Shown here piece by piece: positions 54,974 to 63,885 of a stretch of 64,000 nt of DNA. The stretch spans positions 23,358-87,357 of the forward strand of contig NZ_VJNO01000030.1 of assembly GCF_007096885.1 (NCBI RefSeq). Direction: 5' to 3'. The position numbers were made by a program, and so were the translations under genes. Each line of letters opens with the position of its first letter. The first letter of the stretch is position 1. The stretch comes from Streptomyces sp. 130. Its GTDB lineage: Bacteria > Actinomycetota > Actinomycetes > Streptomycetales > Streptomycetaceae. A model generated the notes under the pieces. The model saw only the letters and a program-made list of their open reading frames with translations. It was not told the DNA's origin and did not search any database.

Positions 54974-56200
54974 ATGACAACCACATCCACGGCTACGGTC
55001 TTCGGCACCAAGGAGGTGCGGCGGGCCAGGTACGCCATCGCGGCGGTCTTCACCGTGCACGGGTCGGTGACCGGCAGTTTCGCCACCCGGGTGCCCTGGA
55101 TCCAGGACCACGCGGGCGTGAGCGCGGGCCAGCTGGGCCTCGCGCTGGCCTTCCCCGCGATCGGCGCCTCGGTCGCGATGCCGCTGGCCGGCGCGGTGAG
55201 CCACCGCTTCGGCGCGCGGACCGCGCTGCGCGGGCTGCTGGCCCTGTGGACGCTGTCGCTGGCCCTGCCCGCCCTGGCCCCCAACCTGCTCACGCTGTGC
55301 GCGGGGCTGTTCGTGTACGGGGCCTCGTCCGGCATGTCCGACGTGGCGATGAACGCGCTCGGGGTCGAGGTGGAGAACCGGCTCGACAAGTCGATCATGT
55401 CCGGGCTGCACGGCATGTGGAGCGTGGGCGCCCTGCTGGGGTCGGCGGCGGGCACGGTCGCCGCCCACGCGGGCACGGACGCCCGGCTGCACCACGTGAC
55501 AGCCGCCGTGGTGCTGACCCTGCTCGGCCTGGCCGCCTGCCAGTGGGTGTTCGACCTGCGCAGCGAGCCGGACGAGGAGCCGCCGCCGCGCTTCGCGCTG
55601 CCGCCCAGGTCGGCCCTGATCATCGGTGCGGTGGGCTTCTGCGCGGTGTTCGCCGAAGGGGCCAGCCTCGACTGGTCGGCGGTCTACCTCCAGGACACGC
55701 TGGACAGCTCGGCCGGTGTCGCGGCGGTGGCCACCACCGCGTTCGCGCTGACGATGGCGGTCGCCCGGATCGCCGGGGACCGGGTGGTCGACCGCTTCGG
55801 CGCGGTGCGCACCGTACGGGCCGGAGGCGTCCTGGCCACGGCCGGCGGGGTCCTGGTGGTCACCGCCCCGCACGTGGCGCTCGCGATGTGCGGGTTCGGG
55901 CTGATGGGGCTCGGCATCGCCGTGGTGGTCCCGCTCGCCTTCGCGGCGGCCGGGCGCAGCGGGCCCAAGCCGGCCCAGGCGATCGCGGGCGTCGCGACGA
56001 TCACGTACACCTCCGGCCTCATCGCCCCGTCGGCGATCGGTTCGCTGGCCGAGGCGACCTCGCTGGTGGCGTCGTTCGGCCTGGTGACGGTGCTGGCGTT
56101 CGGCCTGGTGCGGGGGGCCGGGGGGCGGCGGGCCGGGGACCGCAAGCCGGCGGCCGGGGGCGCGGTGCGGGACGCGGCGGCGGCCGAGCCCCGCGTCTGA
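54974..56200 (+). CDS. MFS transporter paired with the ROK regulator
   Basis: A 408-residue protein with 12 predicted membrane helices. The start MTTTSTATVFG at 54974 follows GGGGAGGGCA; an upstream in-frame ATG (54941) adds a hydrophilic stretch. HRFGARTALRG is the helix 2-3 loop. FVYGASSGMSDVAMNALGVEVE and LHGMWSVGALLGSAAG are typical of the YbjJ/fucose-permease-like group. A sugar or sugar-like substrate is suggested by the ROK partner and the nearby chitinase, but this is inference. Confidence 0.88.
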   Translation: MTTTSTATVFGTKEVRRARYAIAAVFTVHGSVTGSFATRVPWIQDHAGVSAGQLGLALAFPAIGASVAMPLAGAVSHRFGARTALRGLLALWTLSLALPALAPNLLTLCAGLFVYGASSGMSDVAMNALGVEVENRLDKSIMSGLHGMWSVGALLGSAAGTVAAHAGTDARLHHVTAAVVLTLLGLAACQWVFDLRSEPDEEPPPRFALPPRSALIIGAVGFCAVFAEGASLDWSAVYLQDTLDSSAGVAAVATTAFALTMAVARIAGDRVVDRFGAVRTVRAGGVLATAGGVLVVTAPHVALAMCGFGLMGLGIAVVVPLAFAAAGRSGPKPAQAIAGVATITYTSGLIAPSAIGSLAEATSLVASFGLVTVLAFGLVRGAGGRRAGDRKPAAGGAVRDAAAAEPRV

Positions 56201-56355
56201 CCCCGCTCCCGGGCGCCGCGGAACCGGCGAACCGGAACGGGTGGGTCCGGCCGGGGCGCGCGGGCCGGGCGGCACTACCATGGCGCTGATCTTTTCCGCG
56301 ACGAGCGCCGTGCCCGGCGGGCACGGGCTCACGCACCTACACACAGGGAGCAACC

Positions 56356-57747
56356 ATGGGCCTCGGCGTGCGCTGGACCTTGCACGGCGACGGGAAGACG
56401 CCCGCACCGGGAGCGGTGGTCCGCCCCGACGAGCGGCTCTCCTGGCCCCGCACCTTCGGGCTCGGCGCCCAGCACGTGGTCGCCATGTTCGGCGCGTCGT
56501 TCGTCTCGCCGGTCCTGATGGGGCTCGACCCCAACCTGGCGATCATGATGTCGGGCATCGCGACGGCCGTCTTCCTGCTGGCCACGCGCGGCCAGGTGCC
56601 GAGCTATCTGGGCTGCTCGCTCTCGTTCGTCGGGGTCGCCGCGACGATCCGGGCGAGCGGCGGCGACAGCGCGGTGGTGACCGGCGCGGTCTTCGTGGTC
56701 GGCGTGGTGCTCTTCCTGGCCGGTCTCGCGGTGCAGCGGTTCGGCGCGCGGATCATCCACGCGGCGATGCCGCCGGTGGTGACCGGCGCGGTGGTCATGC
56801 TCATCGGGTTCAACCTGGCGCCGGTGACCGCTTCGACGTACTGGCCGCAGGACCAGTGGACGGCCCTGCTCGTGATGCTGTTCACCGGTCTGGCCGTGGT
56901 GTGCCTGCGCGGCTTCTTCTCGCGGATCGCGATCTTCCTGGGGCTGGTCTTCGGTTACGTCCTGTCCTGGCTGCTCGACCGGGTCTTCGGCAAGATCCAC
57001 TCCCCCGCCGGCGGCACCGAGTCGGTCGACCACTGGCGCCTGGACCTCTCGGGTGTCGGGAAGGCGGACTGGATCGGGCTGCCCTCGTTCCACGCGCCGA
57101 GCTTCGAGTGGTCGGCGATCCTGGTCGCCCTGCCCGTCGTGATCGCCCTGATCGCGGAGAACGCCGGCCATGTGAAGGCGGTCGGCGAGATGACCGGCCG
57201 CTCGCTGGACGGCAAGCTGGGCACGGCGATCGCCGCGGACGGCGCCGCCTCGATGCTGTCGACGGCGGTGGGCGGCCCGCCCAACACCACGTACTCCGAG
57301 AACATCGGCGTGATGGCCGCGACCCGGGTGTACTCCACCGCCGCCTACTGGGCCGCCGCCTGCTTCGCCCTGCTCTTCGGCCTCTGCCCGAAGTTCGGCG
57401 CGGTCGTGGCGGCGATCCCGGGCGGGGTGCTCGGCGGCATCACGGTCATCCTGTACGGCATGATCGGGCTGCTCGGCGCCCAGATCTGGCTGAACGCCGA
57501 GGTGGACCTGCGCAACCCGCTGAACCTGGTGCCGGCGGCGGCGGGCATCATCATCGGCGTCGGCGGGGTCAGCCTGAAGATCACGGACAACTTCGAACTG
57601 AGCGGGATCGCCCTCGGCACCATCGTCGTGATCACCGGCTACCACGTGCTGCGCGCCTTCGCCCCGGCGCACCTCAAGACCCAGGAGCCGCTGCTCGACT
57701 CGGGCACGTCGGCCTACGACAAGGAGCCCCCGGCCACGGACGCGTGA
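56356..57747 (+). CDS. NCS2 uracil/xanthine permease
   Basis: A 463-residue nucleobase transporter with about 14 helices. Start MGLGVRWTLHGDGK at 56356 after CAGGGAG. The NCS2 signature regions are present: LGAQHVVAMFGASFVSPVLMG, ALIAENAGHVKAVGEMTGRSLD with the transport-site glutamate, and GGPPNTTYSENIGVMAATRVYS. It resembles UraA/RutG-type uracil permeases. It lies 155 bp after the MFS gene. Confidence 0.92.
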   Translation: MGLGVRWTLHGDGKTPAPGAVVRPDERLSWPRTFGLGAQHVVAMFGASFVSPVLMGLDPNLAIMMSGIATAVFLLATRGQVPSYLGCSLSFVGVAATIRASGGDSAVVTGAVFVVGVVLFLAGLAVQRFGARIIHAAMPPVVTGAVVMLIGFNLAPVTASTYWPQDQWTALLVMLFTGLAVVCLRGFFSRIAIFLGLVFGYVLSWLLDRVFGKIHSPAGGTESVDHWRLDLSGVGKADWIGLPSFHAPSFEWSAILVALPVVIALIAENAGHVKAVGEMTGRSLDGKLGTAIAADGAASMLSTAVGGPPNTTYSENIGVMAATRVYSTAAYWAAACFALLFGLCPKFGAVVAAIPGGVLGGITVILYGMIGLLGAQIWLNAEVDLRNPLNLVPAAAGIIIGVGGVSLKITDNFELSGIALGTIVVITGYHVLRAFAPAHLKTQEPLLDSGTSAYDKEPPATDA

Positions 57748-57764
57748 CCGGGGCCCCCGCCCGC

Positions 57765-59465
57765 TCAGTCCTCCGGGAGCTCGACCGGGGCCAGCTCGTC
57801 GAAGAGGTCGCCGGGCCCGGGATTGGTCGCGTCGGTCGCGCCGCCGAAGTGGGTCATCACGCCCCACACGGCGTTCAGCGCGGTCTGCACGGCGCCCTCG
57901 GCCCAGCCGGCCGTCCAGGAGATGTCGTCACCGGCCAGGAACAGGCCCCGCTTGTCGGCGGGCAGCCGGTCCTGCATGAAGTGGGTGAACAGGCGCCGCT
58001 GGTAGCGGTAGTGGCCGGGCAGGTTGGCCTTGAAGGCGCCCATGAACCACGGCTCGTTCTCCCAGGAGACGGTGACCGGGTTGCCGATGATGTGGCCGCG
58101 GATGTCGACGTTCGGGTAGATCTCGCCGAGCGACTTCAGCATGACGTCCATCCGCTCGGCCGCCGAGAGCGGCAGCCACTTCAGGCTGTCGTCGCACCAG
58201 GTGTAGGAGAGGCAGATGCTCGCGGGCCGGTCCGGCCCGTCGTCCAGGAGGTACGTGCCCCGGGTCATCCGGTCGGTCAGCGTCATCGACATGGTGTCGC
58301 GGCCGGTGGCCTCGTCCTCGTCCAGCCAGAACGGCCGGTCGACGGGCACGAACAGCTTGGACGACTCCATGTAGTGGGTGCGCTCCATCGCCGTCCAGTG
58401 GTCGATCGGGAAGAGCGCGTCGTCGCAGTCGATCTTGGAGAGCAGCAGCCAGGACTGCCCGGTGAAGACGGCCGCCCGGAAGGTGCGGATGTCCCCGGAG
58501 GCGTCGGTGACGGTGATCCGGTTGCCGGCCGTACGGTTCAGCCGGGTGACGGCCCCGCGCGGCTCGCCGCCGTGCAGCGAGGACAGCGAGGTCCCCAGCG
58601 GCCAGTGCGTGATCTTCCGCGGCTCGCGCTCCCACAGGCGCAGCGGAAGCTGCTGGCTGCCCCCGACGATGGAGCGGTGGTGGTCGTCCGCCTCGGTGTA
58701 GACGACGCGCAGGATCTCCAGGATGGAGTTGGGGAAGTCGGTGTCCCAGCCGCCGGTGCCGAAGCCGACCTGGCCGAAGATCTCGCGGTGCCGGAAGGAC
58801 CTGAAGGCGTCGGAGTCGCAGAGGAAGCCGTAGAAGGTCTGGTTGTCCAGCTTCTCGACCAGCCGGGACCAGATCTCCCTGATCCGGTGCACATCGCGCT
58901 CGCGCATCGCCCGGTTCATGTCGGAGAAGTCGGCGCCCTCCTCCAGACACCGGTTCCAGGCGTCCATCACATCGCGGTAGACCTGCGGGAGTTCATCAAT
59001 GGTCCTGGCGTAGTGCGACTCGCCCTTGAGGTCGACCACGGTCGACGGGGTGGCCGGGCAGAGCGGGTTGGGGAACGGCTTCGTCTCCAGGCCCACCAGA
59101 TCGATGTAGTGCTGGAGGGCGGTCGAGGAGGGCGGGAAGCGCATCGCGCCCATCTCGGCGGTGAGCGGTTCGCCGTCGGTGGCGCAGCCCTCGAACTCGA
59201 CGGTGCGCAGCCGTCCGCCGATGCGGTCGGCCTCGTAGACGACGGGCCTCAGGCCCATCTTCATCAGCTCGTACGCGGTGATGATGCCGGAGAGCCCGCC
59301 GCCGATGACGGCCACCTCCGTGCCGTGCTCGGTCGCCGGTATCTGGCCGAGCCCCGCCGGGTGGGCGAGGAAGTCGTCGTACGCGTACGGGAAGTCCGGC
59401 CCGAACATGGTGATCGGCGGGGCCGCTTCCTCGGTGTGCTGGACGGCGGGGGGCACGGCGGTCAT
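57765..59465 (-). CDS. davB: L-lysine 2-monooxygenase (DavB-like flavin amine oxidase)
   Basis: A 566-residue FAD enzyme converting L-lysine to 5-aminopentanamide with loss of CO2. The Rossmann motif VAVIGGGLSGIITAYELMKMG is at about 51-71. Long stretches match my recollection of Pseudomonas DavB, including TMFGPDFPYAYDDFLAHPAG at the start, the FGQVGFGTGGWDTDFPNS region and FLAGDDISWTAGWAEGAVQT near the end. It lies 54 bp downstream of davA, the next enzyme of the pathway. Tryptophan 2-monooxygenase is the main alternative, but length and neighbour favour lysine. Confidence 0.85.
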   Translation of the reverse strand: MTAVPPAVQHTEEAAPPITMFGPDFPYAYDDFLAHPAGLGQIPATEHGTEVAVIGGGLSGIITAYELMKMGLRPVVYEADRIGGRLRTVEFEGCATDGEPLTAEMGAMRFPPSSTALQHYIDLVGLETKPFPNPLCPATPSTVVDLKGESHYARTIDELPQVYRDVMDAWNRCLEEGADFSDMNRAMRERDVHRIREIWSRLVEKLDNQTFYGFLCDSDAFRSFRHREIFGQVGFGTGGWDTDFPNSILEILRVVYTEADDHHRSIVGGSQQLPLRLWEREPRKITHWPLGTSLSSLHGGEPRGAVTRLNRTAGNRITVTDASGDIRTFRAAVFTGQSWLLLSKIDCDDALFPIDHWTAMERTHYMESSKLFVPVDRPFWLDEDEATGRDTMSMTLTDRMTRGTYLLDDGPDRPASICLSYTWCDDSLKWLPLSAAERMDVMLKSLGEIYPNVDIRGHIIGNPVTVSWENEPWFMGAFKANLPGHYRYQRRLFTHFMQDRLPADKRGLFLAGDDISWTAGWAEGAVQTALNAVWGVMTHFGGATDATNPGPGDLFDELAPVELPED

Positions 59466-59519
59466 GGGGCGGGGACTCCTCGGACGGAAGGGCGGAGACG
59501 AAGGAAGGGGTGTGCGGGC

Positions 59520-60317
59520 TCAGACGAGGGAGCCGTACAGGCCGGGGCGGCGGTCGCGGAGATACGGGTTGGCGGCCCGGGAGTCCGCGAGCAGGCCGGG
59601 GTCGACATCGGCGGTGACCAGTTCCTCGCCGCGCCCCGCACGGGCGCGGACCGTGCCGTCGGGACCGGCCAGACAGCTCAGCCCGGTGAAGTCGAACGCG
59701 CCTTCCGGGCCGGTGCGGTTGACGTACGCGATGTACAGCTGGCTCTCGAAGGCACGGACCGGGACGAGGGATTCGGCGACGAAGGAGAAGGGGTGCATCA
59801 GCGCGGTCGGGACCAGCAGCAGGTCGGTGCCGGCCAGGGCGTGCGCCCGTACGTTCTCCGGGAACTCGACGTCGTAGCAGGTCAGCAGGCCGATGCGGAC
59901 GCCGCCCAGCTCGGCCTGGACCACGGGCTGCCCGCCGGGGGTGAACCAGCGCTGCTCGAAGTCCCCGAAGAGGTGGGTCTTGCGGTAGTTGGCGAGCGCG
60001 GTGCCGTCCGGGCCGATGAGCTGCGCGGAGTTGTACAGGGTGTCGCCCTCGCGCTCGGGGTAGCCGTAGTGCACGGCGATCCCGTGCCGTGCGGCGATCC
60101 CGGCGACGGCGCGGGCGGCGGGCCCGTCGGCGGTCTCGGCGAGCCGGGGGACGTCGTCGCCGATCGCGTACCCGGTGAGGTACAGCTCGGGGCAGACCAG
60201 GAGCCGGGCCCCGGTGGCGGCGGCGCGCCGGGCGGCGTCCGCCAGCAGCTCGACGGAGCCGGCGACCGAGCCGGGACGCCCGGAGCTCTGGAGCAGGGCG
60301 GTGCGCAACGGCGGCAT
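59520..60317 (-). CDS. davA: 5-aminopentanamidase (DavA-like nitrilase superfamily)
   Basis: A 265-residue C-N hydrolase producing 5-aminovalerate from 5-aminopentanamide. The catalytic triad Glu44 (CPELYLTGYAIG), Lys113 (YRKTHLFG) and Cys147 (LTCYDVEFPEN) is complete. No fusion or signal peptide is seen. Size and sequence match DavA, and the pairing with a DavB-like oxidase defines the aminovalerate route of lysine degradation. The 189-bp leader carries three CGTTGCGC boxes. Confidence 0.87.
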   Translation of the reverse strand: MPPLRTALLQSSGRPGSVAGSVELLADAARRAAATGARLLVCPELYLTGYAIGDDVPRLAETADGPAARAVAGIAARHGIAVHYGYPEREGDTLYNSAQLIGPDGTALANYRKTHLFGDFEQRWFTPGGQPVVQAELGGVRIGLLTCYDVEFPENVRAHALAGTDLLLVPTALMHPFSFVAESLVPVRAFESQLYIAYVNRTGPEGAFDFTGLSCLAGPDGTVRARAGRGEELVTADVDPGLLADSRAANPYLRDRRPGLYGSLV

Positions 60318-60395
60318 GGCTGACCTCGGGCGATACGGGCGGAGCGGGGACGTGGAAACGGTACGTTCAGCCGTTCGGCCCGGACAAGGCGCGAC

Positions 60396-60456
60396 CGTTG
60401 CGCACCGACCGCCGATCCGTTGCGCGGTCCGGGCGGTACGCGGCGATTCGTTGCGC
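60396..60456. promoter_or_regulatory. Three phased CGTTGCGC boxes upstream of davA
   Basis: Exact copies start at 60396, 60418 and 60449. Spacings of 22 and 31 bp are close to two and three helical turns, so all boxes face one side of the DNA. This is typical of Lrp/AsnC wrapping sites, and an Lrp/AsnC gene lies directly upstream. Confidence 0.6.
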
Positions 60457-60506
60457 GGCCGAGGCCCGGCCCGTGCCGCCGCCCCGGTCCGCCCGGCGGA
60501 CGGCCG

Positions 60507-61007
60507 CTACCCCGGGGGCCCCGGAGCGAACCGCCGCAACAGCGGCGAGAGGACCAGCACGGACTTCGTCCTCTCCACGTAGGGCTCCCCCGCGATCCGC
60601 TCGAGCACCTGCTCGAAATGGCGCATGTCCGCCGCGAAGACCTGGACCAGCGCGTCCGCGTCACCGGTGACCGTGGAGGCGGAGGCGACCTCGGGGTAGC
60701 GGGCGAGGCCCTGCTTGATGGAGTCCGGGGAGGTGTTGCGGCGGCAGTAGATCTCGATGTACCCCTCGGTCTCCCAGCCGACCGCGGCCGGGTCGACCCG
60801 TACGGTGAAGCCGGTGATCGCCCCCTCGGCGCGCAGCCGGTCCACCCGGCGCTTCACGGCGGGCGCGGACAGGCCGATGATCGCGCCGATGTCGGCGTAG
60901 GAGCGGCGGGCGTCCTCGGCCAGGGCGTGGACGATGCGTTCGTCGAGGTCGTTCAGTCGCACGTCGTACGGGTCACTTCTCTGCGGGGCACGGACGGAGC
61001 CGGGCAT
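60507..61007 (-). CDS. Lrp/AsnC family regulator of the davA-davB region
   Basis: A 166-residue protein. The winged helix covers about 18-75 (LDERIVHALAEDARRSYADIGAIIGLSAPAVKRRVDRLRAEG spaced as in the family) and the RAM ligand domain about 85-155 (EGYIEIYCRRNTSP; VTGDADALVQVFAADM). The start is uncertain: ATG 61007 is used here; GTG 60962 (VRLNDLDERIV) would give a more typical N-terminus. Same direction as davA, 189 bp upstream. Probably lysine- or metabolite-responsive, by position. Confidence 0.9.
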   Translation of the reverse strand: MPGSVRAPQRSDPYDVRLNDLDERIVHALAEDARRSYADIGAIIGLSAPAVKRRVDRLRAEGAITGFTVRVDPAAVGWETEGYIEIYCRRNTSPDSIKQGLARYPEVASASTVTGDADALVQVFAADMRHFEQVLERIAGEPYVERTKSVLVLSPLLRRFAPGPPG

Positions 61008-61056
61008 GACTGTGCCGGGGGGCGGCACCGGCCGCCCCCCGGCAGTAGACCACGGG

Positions 61057-62523
61057 TCAGCTCCAGCTGGCGTGCAGCGGCTTGCCCTCCGCGTAGCCGG
61101 CGGCGCTCTGGACTCCGACGACGGCCTTCTCGGCGAACTCGGCGAGGGAGGCCGCGCCGGCGTACGTGCAGGAGGAGCGGACGCCCGCGATGATCGAGTC
61201 GATCAGGTCCTCGACGCCGGGGCGCGCCGGGTCCAGGAACATCCGCGAGGTGGAGATGCCCTCCTCGAAGAGCGCCTTGCGGGCGCGGTCGTACGCGGAC
61301 TCGTCGGAGGTCCGGTTCTTCACGGCGCGCGCGGACGCCATGCCGAAGGACTCCTTGTAGAAGCGCCCGTCGGCGGTCTGCTGGAGGTCGCCCGGGGACT
61401 CGTACGTACCGGCGAACCAGGAGCCGATCATCACGTTGGACGCGCCGGCCGCGAGCGCCATGGCCACGTCGCGCGGGTGGCGGACCCCGCCGTCGGCCCA
61501 GACGTGCTTGCCGTACTTCTTCGCCTCGGCGGCGCACTCCAGCACGGCCGAGAACTGGGGGCGGCCCACGCCGGTCATCATGCGGGTGGTGCACATGGCG
61601 CCGGGTCCGACGCCGACCTTGATGATGTCCGCGCCGGCCTCGATGAGGTCGCGCACGCCCTCGGCGGCGACGATGTTGCCCGCCACGATCGGCACCCGCG
61701 GGTCCAGCGCCCGGACCGCGCGAACCGCGTTGATCATGGACTCCTGGTGGCCGTGCGCGGTGTCCACGACGAGGGTGTCCACACCGGCGTCGAGGAGCTG
61801 CTTCGCCTTGCCGGCCACGTCGCCGTTGATGCCGACGGCGGCGGCGATGCGCAGCTTGCCGGCCGCGTCGGTGGCCGGGGTGTAGAGGGTGGCGCGCAGG
61901 GCGGCCTTGCGGGTGAGGATGCCGACGAGACGGCCGTCCGCGTCCACGGCGGGGGCCAGCTTGCGGTTGGCGCCGTCCAGCTTGTTGAAGGCGTCGCGCG
62001 GGTCGATGTCCGCGTCCAGGACGACCAGGTCCTTGGACATGACCTCGGAGAGCTGGGTGAAGCGGTCCACGCCGGACAGGTCGTGGTCGGTGACCACGCC
62101 GACGGGCCGGCGGTCGGCGTCCACGACGATTCCGGCGCCGTGCGCGCGCTTGTGCAGCAGGGAGAGCGCGTCGGCGACGGTCTGGCCCGGCGACAGCTCG
62201 ATCGGCGTGTCGAGCACCAGGTGGCGCGTCTTGACCCAGGAGATGACGTCGGTGACGACCTCGATCGGGATGTCCTGCGGGATGACCACGAGTCCGCCGC
62301 GGCGGGCGACGGTCTCGGCCATCCGGCGCCCCGCGATCGCGGTCATGTTCGCGACGACCAGGGGGATGGTGGTGCCGCTGCCGTCGGGCGAGGCCAGGTC
62401 GACACCCTGGCGCGATCCGACCGCCGACCGGCCCGGGACCATGAAGACGTCGTCGTACGTGAGGTCGTACGGGACCGAGGGGGACTCTGTATAGCGACCG
62501 GTGCCGGGCTCAAGAAAACGCAT
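61057..62523 (-). CDS. guaB1: GuaB1-family IMP dehydrogenase-related protein
   Basis: An IMPDH-fold protein of 488 residues from MRFLEPG. A split TIM barrel (YDLTYDDVFMVPGRSAVGSR; VGVGPGAMCTTRMMTGVGRPQFSAV with the catalytic Cys) flanks a CBS pair (about 95-215: MSKDLVVLDADIDPRDAF). Mycobacterial GuaB1 is reported to act as a GMP reductase rather than an IMP dehydrogenase, so purine salvage (GMP to IMP) is the likely role. An in-frame ATG at 62532 adds three residues; neither start has a strong ribosome site. Confidence 0.93.
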   Translation of the reverse strand: MRFLEPGTGRYTESPSVPYDLTYDDVFMVPGRSAVGSRQGVDLASPDGSGTTIPLVVANMTAIAGRRMAETVARRGGLVVIPQDIPIEVVTDVISWVKTRHLVLDTPIELSPGQTVADALSLLHKRAHGAGIVVDADRRPVGVVTDHDLSGVDRFTQLSEVMSKDLVVLDADIDPRDAFNKLDGANRKLAPAVDADGRLVGILTRKAALRATLYTPATDAAGKLRIAAAVGINGDVAGKAKQLLDAGVDTLVVDTAHGHQESMINAVRAVRALDPRVPIVAGNIVAAEGVRDLIEAGADIIKVGVGPGAMCTTRMMTGVGRPQFSAVLECAAEAKKYGKHVWADGGVRHPRDVAMALAAGASNVMIGSWFAGTYESPGDLQQTADGRFYKESFGMASARAVKNRTSDESAYDRARKALFEEGISTSRMFLDPARPGVEDLIDSIIAGVRSSCTYAGAASLAEFAEKAVVGVQSAAGYAEGKPLHASWS

Positions 62524-62830
62524 AACACTCATTTTTTCATACGAAATGGCGCAGGTCGCTTCCACGAAGACACAGCAAATGACTCCCGTGCTCGTATGTT
62601 CCTACGAAGGAACCGCTGCGGGAGTCCCGGGCAAGTGCCACCTGCCTTACCCGGAGACCTTACCCGAACGGCTTTCAACCATTCCCGATCATCTGCCCTG
62701 GACCTGGTGACAGGGGGTCAGGTAGCTTCAAACCCGCAGGTCCCGTGGGTCACCACAACGCCCCGGAGGAACGGACGGATCATGCTCAACTTCCGTCACC
62801 CGTACGACCGGAGAGGATCACGACCCGCCC
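62524..62830. other. 307-bp divergent region guaB1/terpene synthase
   Basis: No gene is supported in full. It is AT-rich for 70 bp next to guaB1. It contains the palindrome GTTCCT-ACGA-AGGAAC (62598-62613), the direct repeat CCTTACCCG at 62645-62653 and 62658-62666, and an ATG (62782) behind GGAGGAAC that reads out of frame into the terpene synthase. Confidence 0.5.
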
Positions 62831-63853
62831 GTGGAGAACGAACTGCCGGACATTTACTGCCCGTTCCCCCAGCGGACGAACCCGCACGTCGGCCACGTAC
62901 GGAAGCATCTGGACACCTGGACCCGCAACACCGGCCTGGTGCAGCGGGATTCGGCCAGGGAGCGCTTCGAGCAGGCCGACTTCGGCGCGTTCGTCGGCAT
63001 GGTCTACCCGACCGCCGACAGTGAGAATCTGGACCTGGTCGCCGACTGGTTCGTCTGGCTCTTCCTCGTCGACGACCAGCTCGACGACGGCCACCTCGGC
63101 CGCAGCCCGGAGCGGGTGCGGGACGTCGTCGCCGTGATGCTGGCGGTGATCGAGGGCACCCGCACCGGCGTCCTGGAGAACGAGGAGCTGCCCGCCGCCG
63201 TGGTCGCCCTCATCGACCTGTGGCAACGTACGACGCCGACCGCGGCGGTGCACTGGCGGCGCAGGTTCGCCTGGCACCTGAAGAAGTACCTCACCACCGC
63301 CACCACCTGGGAGGCCGGGAACCGGGCGGCGGGCGTGGTGCCGTCGGAGGAGCTGTACATAGAAAAGCGCCGTCACACCGGCGCGATCATCGTCTGCATG
63401 GACCTGATAGAGATCGTCGCGGGCATCGAGGCGCCCTCCTCGATCCACAACGACCGCCGGTTCATCACCGCCCTCGAAGCGTCCTGCAACCACGTCTGCT
63501 GGGCCAATGACGTGTACTCGTACGAGAAGGAGCAGGTGCTCGGCGAGATCCACAACCTCGTCCACCTGGTCCGCCACCACCGCGGCTACGGCAAGCAGCG
63601 GGCGCTGGAGCACGTCTGCGCGCAGATCGCCGTCGAGACGGAGCGCTTCCTGGCGGCGGAGCGCGAGCTGCTGGAGGCGTATCCGCAGCTGGCGCCGATG
63701 CTGGAGCCGTATCTCGACGGCATGCGCAGCTGGATGCGCGGCAATCTCGACTGGTCCCGGCAGACGCCCCGCTACAACCCGGCCGCCGTCAGCCAGTACG
63801 AGCAGCCGGAGCAGTATCTGGAGGCCAGGGTCCTGGGCCTGCCGCGGGACTGA
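62831..63853 (+). CDS. Class I terpene synthase (sesquiterpene cyclase type)
   Basis: A 340-residue cyclase of farnesyl diphosphate or a similar substrate. The metal-binding aspartate-rich motif is DDQLDD at 81-86, and the NSE triad NDVYSYEKE (Asn226, Ser230, Glu234) is complete. A C-terminal RY pair (Arg314-Tyr315) is present. Length and layout resemble pentalenene- and muurolol/cadinene-type synthases, but I cannot assign a product. It starts at GTG 62831 with a weak, distant GAGAGG. No prenyltransferase or P450 gene is visible before the window ends. Confidence 0.9.
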   Translation: MENELPDIYCPFPQRTNPHVGHVRKHLDTWTRNTGLVQRDSARERFEQADFGAFVGMVYPTADSENLDLVADWFVWLFLVDDQLDDGHLGRSPERVRDVVAVMLAVIEGTRTGVLENEELPAAVVALIDLWQRTTPTAAVHWRRRFAWHLKKYLTTATTWEAGNRAAGVVPSEELYIEKRRHTGAIIVCMDLIEIVAGIEAPSSIHNDRRFITALEASCNHVCWANDVYSYEKEQVLGEIHNLVHLVRHHRGYGKQRALEHVCAQIAVETERFLAAERELLEAYPQLAPMLEPYLDGMRSWMRGNLDWSRQTPRYNPAAVSQYEQPEQYLEARVLGLPRD

Positions 63854-63885
63854 GCGCGCGCCGGACGTACGAGGAGGGGCGGGGG

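Noticed and set aside
56241..60323. 1360-codon plus-strand frame over the permease and davA-davB
   Set aside because: It overlaps the real permease in another frame and the dav genes antisense; composition is that of a shadow.
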